DNA from: Aliikangiella sp965214955 | Lineage (GTDB): Bacteria; Pseudomonadota; Gammaproteobacteria; Enterobacterales; Kangiellaceae | Assembly (NCBI GenBank): GCA_965214955.1 | Contig: CBDCCU010000009.1 | Coordinates: 310,001-374,000 of the forward strand | Length of the DNA stretch: 64,000 bases | Reading direction: 5' to 3' | Shown here: positions 35,755-43,217 of the stretch, one piece after another | Layout: each line of letters opens with the position of its first letter | How positions within the stretch are numbered: the first letter of the stretch is position 1 | The notes under the pieces: generated by a model | The model's input: only the letters and a program-made list of their open reading frames with translations | The model's database searches: none | Told to the model about the DNA's origin: nothing | Position numbers and translations under genes: made by a program

Positions 35755-38541
35755 ATGGTAACAAAATTAAAAACCGTTACTGCTGCAACAATGTTGGCGC
35801 TTGCCGCAAGTGGTGTTGCAACGGCTAACGATAGCCAAATAGCACAGCTCAATGCTCAGCTAAATAAAAACACTCATAAAGCAAGCAGTTCAAATAAAGA
35901 GCGGGTTATTGTTAAGTTTAAAGCGGGCAAAGGTGATGAAGTCAAAGGCTTAGCCAAAAAAGCGGGCGGTGAATTAAAGGTTGATCTGCCTAAACATAAT
36001 TCGTTCGCCATGGAATTTCCTAGCGCAGCTCTCAATGGTTTACGCAACAATCCAAATATTGAGTTTATTGAAACTGATCTTAAGCGCAAGTTGCTCAATA
36101 CTAATCTTAATTCGACTGAAATTGAGCCTTGGGGCATTAGCACTGTAGAAGCTGATATTGCATCAGACAACCTAACGGGTAATCAAACGGTTTGTATTAT
36201 TGATTCTGGTTACGATATTAATAACAGTGATCTGAGCAATAACAATGTATCAGGAACCAATGATTCTGGAACGGGTAGCTGGTCAACCCCTGGCGGTTCA
36301 CACGGCACACATGTTGCTGGCACAATTGCAGGCATGACAAATGGTTCGGGTGTTGTTGGCGTTGCGCCAAATGGTAATATTAACCTGCATATCATTAAAG
36401 TATTTAACGAATCTGGCTGGGGTTATTCATCGAGTTTAGTTTCAGCGGTAGATCGCTGTGTTGATGCTGGTTCAAATATTATTAGCATGAGCCTAGGCGG
36501 AAGTGGAAGTAGTAGCACTGAAAATAACGCTTTTTCTAATTACTATGCCCAAGGCGTTTTAAGCATTGCGGCCGCTGGTAACGATGGTAACACTGCTCAC
36601 TCTTACCCCGCTTCATACAACGATGTTATATCAGTTGCCGCAATTGACTCTGGCAATATGCACGCTAATTTTTCTCAAGCAACTAACCAAGTTGAACTTT
36701 CGGGTCCTGGTGAAGCGGTTTTATCGAGTGTTGGTATTGGCGATGGTCAATTAGCGCAATTATCCGTTGGTGGAACCGATTATTTTGCTAACGGTGTGGT
36801 TCCGCATCTTTTCTATAACAGCAGTTTATCTTTTGACAAGTCGGGGAATAATGGCTCTGCAGCGGGAGAATTAGGGGTTTGTACTACTTCTGGTACATCT
36901 TACTCTTGCGGAAATATGAGTGGAAAAATCTGTTTAGTAGAGCGCGGCGAAAACCAAGGCGATAATACCAGCTCAACAGAGAATAACTACCCTGAATATC
37001 GCGGCGCAAATGCTTGTGCCGATGCAGGAGCCGCGGGTATTGTGATTTACAGTAATGCCGCTCGTCCTGGTTTACAAGCTCCATTTTTAATCGACTTTAA
37101 TAACAAGTTCGGCGGCTTACCAACCGCATCGGTAGACCGTGCAACCGGTTTAGCAATGGCGGCTCAAGCAGGTCAAACGGCTACACTGTCTAAATCTGGC
37201 GGACACGATTGGGATTACTACAACGGCACCTCAATGGCGACCCCGCATGTCAGTGCCGTTGCCGCTTTAGTTTGGTCGCATAACGACACTTGTAGCGCCG
37301 AAGAAATTCGCGCCGCATTAAATGCCACCGCACAAGATCTTGATACCGCAGGTCGCGACAACCGCACTGGTTATGGATTGGTTAAAGCTCAAGCTGCTAT
37401 CGAATATATTGCAGCCAATGGCTGTGACGGAACCGTTGAGCCTCCGCCACCCTCAGGTTTAACCGACTTAGTTAACGGCGAAGCGGTTAATAACTTATCG
37501 GGCGCTACGGGCGTAGAACTTGAATATAAACTTGATGTTCCAGCAGGATCTTCAAATTTATCATTCAATATGTCTGGCGGAACAGGTGATGCCGACTTAT
37601 ATGTAAGATTTGGCGCACAACCTTCAACCAGCACTTATGATTGCCGTCCCTATAATTCAGGTAATACGGAAACTTGTGACTTTGCTTCACCGCAAACTGG
37701 TACTTACTATGTAACCATTATTGGTTACAGCAGTTTCTCTGGTGTTTCTTTAGTGGGTAGTTATGACGGCGGTACGCCCAATGAAGCTCCTACTGCGGCA
37801 TTCACCTATAGCTGTACCGATCTAGATTGCAACTTTAACGCAAGTAGCAGTAGCGACAGCGACGGAAGTATTGCTTCGTATAGCTGGAACTTTGGTGACG
37901 GTAATAATAGCAACCAGCAGTCTCCTTCTCACTCTTATGCCGCTGATGGTAGCTATACAGTAACGCTTACCGTAACCGATAATGATGGTGCTTCTGATGC
38001 AACAACTCAAACCGTTAGTGTTGTTGATACTACGCCAAATGTCGCGCCAACCGCATCATTCACTCAAGCTTGTACTGACTTAAGCTGTAGCTTTAATGCT
38101 GGTGGTAGCTCAGATAGCGATGGAACCATTGCTTCATACAGCTGGGACTTTGGTGACGGCAATACTGCCAATGGTCAAAACCCATCTCATAGTTATGCCG
38201 CAGGTGGAGATTACACCGTAAGCTTAACAGTAATAGATAACGATGGTGCAACAGATACCAGCATGCAGGTTATCACGGTTACTGAGCCTGTAGCGGGCAA
38301 CATTACGATTTCGGGTTCGGGTTACAAAGTTAAACGCAATAAATATGTTGACCTAACTTGGAGCGGCGCAAACGGTAATAATGTTGATGTTCATCGCACC
38401 AGACGAGGTAGAACAAACGTTATAACAACTGCCAACGATGGCGCATTTACCGACACCTTTAGTGGCGGCGGCAATCCAACTTATAAAGTCTGTGAAGCAG
38501 GTACAAATAACTGCTCAGATGAAATTACCGTTATTTTTTAA
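35755..38541 (+). CDS. Secreted subtilisin-like serine protease with PA, PPC and PKD domains
   Basis: This 928-residue S8 protease has a signal peptide (~1-24), an I9-type propeptide (~48-115), and a catalytic domain with Asp (CIIDSGYD, D150), His (SHGTHVAGT, H183) and Ser (NGTSMATPHV, S493). A protease-associated (PA) domain is inserted at ~330-470. After the catalytic domain come a pre-peptidase C-terminal domain (~570-665), two PKD domains (~680-765 and 768-855, each with SYSWNFGDG or SYSWDFGDG) and a C-terminal FnIII-like domain (~858-928). This is the layout of exported marine proteases that degrade proteins outside the cell. A terminator follows. Confidence 0.92.
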   Translation: MVTKLKTVTAATMLALAASGVATANDSQIAQLNAQLNKNTHKASSSNKERVIVKFKAGKGDEVKGLAKKAGGELKVDLPKHNSFAMEFPSAALNGLRNNPNIEFIETDLKRKLLNTNLNSTEIEPWGISTVEADIASDNLTGNQTVCIIDSGYDINNSDLSNNNVSGTNDSGTGSWSTPGGSHGTHVAGTIAGMTNGSGVVGVAPNGNINLHIIKVFNESGWGYSSSLVSAVDRCVDAGSNIISMSLGGSGSSSTENNAFSNYYAQGVLSIAAAGNDGNTAHSYPASYNDVISVAAIDSGNMHANFSQATNQVELSGPGEAVLSSVGIGDGQLAQLSVGGTDYFANGVVPHLFYNSSLSFDKSGNNGSAAGELGVCTTSGTSYSCGNMSGKICLVERGENQGDNTSSTENNYPEYRGANACADAGAAGIVIYSNAARPGLQAPFLIDFNNKFGGLPTASVDRATGLAMAAQAGQTATLSKSGGHDWDYYNGTSMATPHVSAVAALVWSHNDTCSAEEIRAALNATAQDLDTAGRDNRTGYGLVKAQAAIEYIAANGCDGTVEPPPPSGLTDLVNGEAVNNLSGATGVELEYKLDVPAGSSNLSFNMSGGTGDADLYVRFGAQPSTSTYDCRPYNSGNTETCDFASPQTGTYYVTIIGYSSFSGVSLVGSYDGGTPNEAPTAAFTYSCTDLDCNFNASSSSDSDGSIASYSWNFGDGNNSNQQSPSHSYAADGSYTVTLTVTDNDGASDATTQTVSVVDTTPNVAPTASFTQACTDLSCSFNAGGSSDSDGTIASYSWDFGDGNTANGQNPSHSYAAGGDYTVSLTVIDNDGATDTSMQVITVTEPVAGNITISGSGYKVKRNKYVDLTWSGANGNNVDVHRTRRGRTNVITTANDGAFTDTFSGGGNPTYKVCEAGTNNCSDEITVIF

Positions 38542-38565
38542 ATAATAAATTGTTGTCAAACTATT

Positions 38566-38597
38566 AGCCGCTTAACATTTTTGTTAAGCGGTTTTTT
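38566..38597 (+). terminator. Rho-independent terminator of the subtilase gene
   Basis: CCGCTTAACA (38568-38577) and TGTTAAGCGG (38582-38591) form a 10-bp stem with a TTTT loop followed by six T. It lies 27 bases after the protease stop. Confidence 0.88.
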
Positions 38598-38694
38598 ATG
38601 TCTATAGAAATAACCACTTTGTCAGACCAAACCTGATCTACAATGTCATTTTTACTGAATAGAATAATTGTTCAGTTTCACGGAGAAGTAATTA

Positions 38695-39024
38695 ATGAAA
38701 ACAAAATTTCCAATTCAATGCCTAGTTGCTTCATGGGTATTTGGAGTAATAGGATTTATTCTAGGAGTATATTTTAAGCCAGAATTATTTAGCCGTTTCG
38801 GCTCAATAGTTGTACTACTTGCAGTGATGAGTGAATATGCTCTATTAAAGTTAGAGTTGGAGCTATTATATAAAAGGCTTCGCGGACAAGGTGAAGCCGC
38901 GGCAGGTAATACTGGCATTCCTGATTTATCTCCTTCAAAATCACACCAAAAACAGGCTCTAATTTCTCACATTACTATTGTTATCGGCACTTTCATTTGG
39001 GGTTTTGGTGATTTATGCCTGTAA
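38695..39024 (+). CDS. Hypothetical small membrane protein
   Basis: This 109-residue protein has hydrophobic segments at ~8-26, 35-52 and 88-105 with a short basic linker (LYKRLRGQGEAAAG) between them. A ribosome site (GGAG) precedes the ATG. I do not recognise a family. It is a single gene after the protease terminator. Confidence 0.55.
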   Translation: MKTKFPIQCLVASWVFGVIGFILGVYFKPELFSRFGSIVVLLAVMSEYALLKLELELLYKRLRGQGEAAAGNTGIPDLSPSKSHQKQALISHITIVIGTFIWGFGDLCL

Positions 39025-39402
39025 CTAATGCAGTTAGAGAGTTTGATTTTGAAAATTAATTTAGCTTTATTGCCATTAACAAACAACAATGATCAAGGGA
39101 TAACAAATGATAGACCCACTTTCTCTTTTAATGATCGGCCTTACTTTTTTATAGCTTCCTTTTTTACTGAGTAACACCCTGTACTGAACAAAATAACTAT
39201 ACCCGTTCCCTTTCAATATTCACTCAGCTTATGTCAGAGATTTAGATCGTAATAAAATATGCTTCTATACAACCAGCTCTTAACAAATTGATAATGGAAG
39301 CTATTAAGTTCAAACATCTCTGTTTTTGAGTGTTCTGTCATTTATATATGCCCACTCTCTTTTAATATTAAAATTCTTTGATCTTTTCACCCAATATAAA
39401 CT
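39025..39402. other. Gene-free interval with MITE-end-like remnants
   Basis: This interval contains a 15-codon frame (39107-39154, start behind AAGGG, hydrophobic MIDPLSLLMIGLTFL) that could be a truncated membrane protein or nothing. TATACCCGTTCCCTTTC at 39198 and TATATGCCCACTCTC at ~39344 look like two eroded MITE ends in the same orientation. A possible promoter for the polymerase gene uses TTGATC (39378) and TAAAAT (39402-39407). Confidence 0.4.
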
Positions 39403-39436
39403 AAAATATAACTACTTATATAAGTAGTTATATTTT
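39403..39436. promoter_or_regulatory. Perfect 34-bp palindrome abutting the Y-polymerase start codon
   Basis: The left half AAAATATAACTACTTAT (39403-39419) is matched exactly by its reverse complement (39420-39436), with the centre between 39419 and 39420. It overlaps a likely -10 box and ends one base before the ATG, leaving no ribosome site. This placement fits a repressor operator. It lacks the CTGT-N8-ACAG core of the usual gammaproteobacterial LexA site. Confidence 0.65.
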
Positions 39437-39437
39437 T

Positions 39438-40649
39438 ATGTGGAAACAAGCCATTCTTCTCGTTGATATGAACGCCTTTTTTGCTAGCGTAGAGCAAAGG
39501 GATTTCCCTGAGTTGCGTTCAAAGCTCGTAGCCGTCACTAATGGAGAACTTGGCAGTTGTATTATTACCTGTAGTTATGAGGCTCGCGCACAAGGCATTA
39601 AAACGGGAATGCGGTTAAAAACAGCAATAGAAAAGTGTCCTACGCTTATTCGACGACCTGCAAGACCTCAAGTTTACGCACAAACATCATCGGCTATTAT
39701 GAGTGCTTTAGCAGAAAATATTAGCCCTAATATTGAAGTTTTTTCAGTCGATGAAGCGTTTATTGATATTACCGACGGCCAACAATGGATAGGTTCAATC
39801 AAAGAGATAGCTCAATCTGCTAAAGATGTGGTTTGGCAAGCATCGGGGTTGCTCTGCTCAGTAGGCGCTTCAGGTGATAAAACCACGGCTAAATATGCCG
39901 CAAAACTTAACAAACCTAATGGGTTAACCATAATAGAGCCGTGGAACTCGGAAAAAACTTTGTATAATGTTGCGGTTGAAGAGCTTTGCGGTATTAATAA
40001 AGGCATTGGTCAATACCTAAATGTACGAGGTGTTTATACGTGTGGCGATATGAAAAAATTACCTATTAGTGCACTTGGTAGCAGGTTTGGTAATATTGGC
40101 CGGCGTATTTGGCTAATGGCGCAGGGGCAAGATCCCGAAGGTATTAACCCTAATATTGATCCACCTAAATCCATTGGTCATGGCAAGGTATTACCACCCG
40201 ATACAACAGACTTTAAGATCGTTCAAACCTTCCTTTTTCATATGAGCGAAAAAGTTGCTTATAGGCTACGTAAAAATCAAATGCTAAGTGATCATTTTTT
40301 TGTTGGTCTGCGCCTTTCTAAACATTGGATAAAAACAAAATTTCGTACTATGCCAACCGATACTTCATCAACTATTTTTTCTTCGATAAAATTATTTTTA
40401 AAACATAGCTGGCGTAAACAAGGCGTTCATGCGGTGCAAGTAACTGCGTTAAACCCTGTACCTAAAACCAATCAGCAAGACTTATTTGCTAATATAGAGA
40501 CATCTGCAACAGATAAAGTATTAGATGAAATTAATGGCCGTTATGGTCAATACACCTTAACCAAAGCCACTTTGCTAGAGCGCTCAACAATGCCCGATGT
40601 TATTGCGCCAGCCTGGAAGCCTAGCGGTCATAGGCAAACCATTGAATAG
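39438..40649 (+). CDS. Y-family DNA polymerase (DinB/UmuC-like)
   Basis: This 403-residue translesion polymerase has motif LLVDMNAFFASVEQ with the first metal-binding Asp, and SVDEAFIDIT (~103-112) with the catalytic DE pair, so it should be active. Palm and fingers are followed by the thumb helix-hairpin-helix (ELCGINKGIGQYLNVRGVYTCGDM) and a little-finger domain. A candidate clamp-binding QQDLF lies at ~351-355. It differs from both DinB (~350) and UmuC (~420) in the C-terminal half. The ATG has no ribosome site and is touched by the 34-bp palindrome. The next gene, 19 bases on, is SRAP-like, which fits DNA-damage tolerance. Confidence 0.85.
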   Translation: MWKQAILLVDMNAFFASVEQRDFPELRSKLVAVTNGELGSCIITCSYEARAQGIKTGMRLKTAIEKCPTLIRRPARPQVYAQTSSAIMSALAENISPNIEVFSVDEAFIDITDGQQWIGSIKEIAQSAKDVVWQASGLLCSVGASGDKTTAKYAAKLNKPNGLTIIEPWNSEKTLYNVAVEELCGINKGIGQYLNVRGVYTCGDMKKLPISALGSRFGNIGRRIWLMAQGQDPEGINPNIDPPKSIGHGKVLPPDTTDFKIVQTFLFHMSEKVAYRLRKNQMLSDHFFVGLRLSKHWIKTKFRTMPTDTSSTIFSSIKLFLKHSWRKQGVHAVQVTALNPVPKTNQQDLFANIETSATDKVLDEINGRYGQYTLTKATLLERSTMPDVIAPAWKPSGHRQTIE

Positions 40650-40668
40650 GGATAGATAAAAAAACATT

Positions 40669-41109
40669 ATGTGCGGCGGAGCTTATTATAATTTTGGCGG
40701 TAGTGATATTCGGGTTTATTTTCCAAACCCGAAAGCACTATTGCCTGTTATAAAAAAAGACAAGTCGGTTATTCAACTTCCTTGGGGCAGAAGAAAAGAA
40801 CAAACAGGTTTATTACCTTTGGGTGGTTGGGTAAGGCTAGAATCGATTTATGCGGGTCGTTGGGATAAATGGTTTCCCACACCAGTAAAATTACCAATTT
40901 TACAGTTTATGGAAAAAGATATTTCCGGTAATAGTCACTGGTTTGATATTACTAGCGGTCAGGTCATTCAGGGACTAGTTGCACAATACAAAAATGAGCG
41001 GCGGCTTTATGTTGTTACTATTGCACCAGAATTTGATGATGCTGTTCATGAGCGATGGCCAAAAATAGTTACAACAAACTCCCGACCATCTACAAACCTG
41101 CAACAATAG
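40669..41109 (+). CDS. Short SRAP (YedK/HMCES)-like protein
   Basis: This 146-residue protein begins MCGG. In SRAP proteins the cysteine at position 2, exposed after Met removal, links covalently to abasic sites. Further similarities are LPWGRR (~38-42), WVRLES (54-59, where the family has NAR-ET), GRWDKW (63-68, family WFEW-like) and TIAPEFDDAVHERWPKIV (118-134), matching the family's VHxRMP block with its histidine. It is much shorter than YedK (~220), and the conserved Asn and Glu appear replaced by Trp and Asp. It is probably co-transcribed with the polymerase. The SRAP assignment is mine from motifs, so moderately sure. Confidence 0.6.
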   Translation: MCGGAYYNFGGSDIRVYFPNPKALLPVIKKDKSVIQLPWGRRKEQTGLLPLGGWVRLESIYAGRWDKWFPTPVKLPILQFMEKDISGNSHWFDITSGQVIQGLVAQYKNERRLYVVTIAPEFDDAVHERWPKIVTTNSRPSTNLQQ

Positions 41110-41204
41110 CCAATCTCTCACAAAAACTATCCACTTTAGCCGATAGTATTTCTATTAAAAATAAGGTTCAATTAACCCTCAACTTTTTGACATCAAGGAT
41201 GAAA

Positions 41205-42725
41205 ATGTCATTATCTATTATTTACACAAGAGCTGGCGTAGGCATTGAAGCCCCACTGGTTACTGTTGAAACTCATTTATCTAATGGACTGCCTAGCCTT
41301 AATATTGTTGGCTTACCCGAGGCGGCGGTTAAAGAAAGTAAAGATCGAGTACGAAGCGCACTACTTAATGCCAATTTTGAATTCCCAACGCGCAGAATAA
41401 CCATCAACCTTGCTCCAGCGGATTTACCTAAAGATGGTGGTCGATACGACTTACCCATTGCACTAGGTATTCTGTTGGCATCTGATCAAATTAACGTCAA
41501 TACCATCAATCAATATGAGTTTATGGGTGAAATGGCGCTGTCTGGCGAATTACGCCCAGTTAACGGTGTACTTCCTGCATCACTAGCTGCTAAACAAAAT
41601 AAGCGCAAACTTATTGTTCCTGTTGAAAACCTAGCAGAAGCACAATTAGTTGGCGAGTCTCAAGCGATTGGAGCAAATCATTTATTAGAAGTTTGTGCCT
41701 TTTTACAGGGACAAAAGAAACTTGATTTTAAATTAGAAAATGCACAACCAATACAATTAAAACCCAGCCCTGATCTAATTGAAGTAAAAGGACAATACGC
41801 AGCAAAGCGTGCCCTAGAAGTTGCCGCAGCAGGAAGACATAACCTGCTTTTTATTGGCCCACCAGGCACAGGAAAAACCATGTTGGCAACAAGACTTGCG
41901 GGTATTTTGCCAGAAATGAGTGAACAGGAAGTGATTGAGTCGGCGGCAATTACCTCAGTAAGCCATCAAGGTTTAGATACATCACAATGGCGAACCAGAC
42001 CTTTTCGCTCACCACATCATTCGGCTTCTGCCGCAGCGTTAGTTGGTGGCGGCAGTAACCCAAAACCTGGGGAAATTTCTTTGGCTCATCATGGGGTTTT
42101 ATTTTTAGACGAGCTTCCAGAATTTGATCGTCATGTATTGGAGGTTTTAAGAGAGCCTTTAGAATCTGGCACTATCACCATTTCACGCGCTACTAGGCAG
42201 GCGGAATATCCTGCTAAGTTTCAGTTTTTGGCGGCAATGAATCCTTGCCCATGCGGTCATTTTGGTAATCCTAAAGGAGTATGCCGCTGTACAAGTGATA
42301 AAATTAGACGCTACCTGCTTAAATTATCGGGACCATTTATTGATCGAATTGATATGCATGTTGATGTGCCAGCAATGAGTCAAGAAGAGCTAAAAATGAT
42401 CCCAGATGCCAGTGCAGAGTCATCAAGTATAGTACGAAAAAGGGTGATTAACGCTATGCAAAAACAACTAAAAGATCGAGGAAAGTCTAATGCCTTATTA
42501 AACCCTAAAGAGTTAGAAAATATGATTAACTTTGAAAGTGGCGCCGAAGATTTTATTTTGCAGGTATTAGAAAAGCTTAAGTTTTCTGCAAGAGCGTATC
42601 ATCGAATATTAAGAGTTTCACGCACCATTGCTGATTTGGAAGAGTCGGCCAAAGTGACACAAAAACACCTTGGCGAAGCGCTAAATTATCGTCGTTTAGA
42701 ACGAATGCTTCTACAAGTGGCATAA
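41205..42725 (+). CDS. comM: YifB/ComM-family Mg chelatase-like AAA+ ATPase
   Basis: This 506-residue protein starts at ATG 41205 behind AAGGA; the frame is open upstream into the previous gene but without similarity. An N-terminal ChlI domain (NIVGLPEAAVKESKDRVRSAL) is followed by the AAA+ core with Walker A FIGPPGTGKTMLA (~222), Walker B LFLDELPEF, and a cysteine cluster NPCPCGHFGNPKGVCRC. ComM is a hexameric helicase that drives branch migration during natural transformation in Vibrio, so this gene may serve DNA uptake recombination. Its nearness to the polymerase pair may be incidental. Confidence 0.92.
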   Translation: MSLSIIYTRAGVGIEAPLVTVETHLSNGLPSLNIVGLPEAAVKESKDRVRSALLNANFEFPTRRITINLAPADLPKDGGRYDLPIALGILLASDQINVNTINQYEFMGEMALSGELRPVNGVLPASLAAKQNKRKLIVPVENLAEAQLVGESQAIGANHLLEVCAFLQGQKKLDFKLENAQPIQLKPSPDLIEVKGQYAAKRALEVAAAGRHNLLFIGPPGTGKTMLATRLAGILPEMSEQEVIESAAITSVSHQGLDTSQWRTRPFRSPHHSASAAALVGGGSNPKPGEISLAHHGVLFLDELPEFDRHVLEVLREPLESGTITISRATRQAEYPAKFQFLAAMNPCPCGHFGNPKGVCRCTSDKIRRYLLKLSGPFIDRIDMHVDVPAMSQEELKMIPDASAESSSIVRKRVINAMQKQLKDRGKSNALLNPKELENMINFESGAEDFILQVLEKLKFSARAYHRILRVSRTIADLEESAKVTQKHLGEALNYRRLERMLLQVA

Positions 42726-42786
42726 TTTAATAATATTTTAATAAATATCTCGTAATATTGTTCTATAATTATTAAATTAGACACTG

Positions 42787-42823
42787 GTTAACAGATTTAT
42801 CCTTATGTTAAAATCTCGTTAAC
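42787..42823. repeat. Inverted repeat upstream of the 64-residue gene
   Basis: GTTAACAGATTT (42787-42798) and AAATCTCGTTAAC (42811-42823) are inverted with a single-base bulge and a 12-base loop. There is no T-run, so an operator or RNA structure is more likely than a terminator. Confidence 0.4.
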
Positions 42824-42918
42824 TAGACTACACTAGTATTTATGAGCGATTAAATTGGAATAATAACTCATAGGAAAAAACGGAAACGTAGCAAAAAAAC
42901 GGACCCAAAGGACTAACA

Positions 42919-43113
42919 ATGGAACAATTAAAATCACAGCAATCGATAACTCCAGGACAATATCGATACAGGCCAACTCATTTCATGCCCTGGTTAAATG
43001 TTAAGGTATATAAGCAGTCTGCTCAAAACGACAGCAAGTTAAGTGTTCGTTTTGCAGGTGTAGAGCTTGATGCCGATGTCTTTTTAAAATATGGGCAATG
43101 GCAAGCAATTTAA
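42919..43113 (+). CDS. Hypothetical 64-residue protein
   Basis: This small gene is supported by a ribosome site (AAAGG, seven bases before ATG) and a codon pattern like its neighbours. It encodes a soluble protein with YRYRPTHFMPWLNVKVYKQ in the first half and VRFAGVELDADVFLKYGQW in the second. I do not recognise the family. It lies between comM and rep. Confidence 0.5.
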   Translation: MEQLKSQQSITPGQYRYRPTHFMPWLNVKVYKQSAQNDSKLSVRFAGVELDADVFLKYGQWQAI

Positions 43114-43217
43114 AAATTTTGCAATTTAGTTTTAATTTTTAAAAACCTTACCTTAAAATACAAGCTATAGCTTGGCATCCGATTTGGACAGCCTGCATAA
43201 TCGGGTGTACTTTCCTT

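Noticed and set aside
41055..41204. A longer comM start upstream, overlapping the SRAP-like gene.
   Set aside because: The added ~50 residues have no family similarity, while ATG 41205 has AAGGA at correct distance.
42791..42805. A DnaA-box-like TTATCCTTA as sign of a replication origin.
   Set aside because: It is a single poor match with no cluster, no AT-rich unwinding region, and no origin genes near by.
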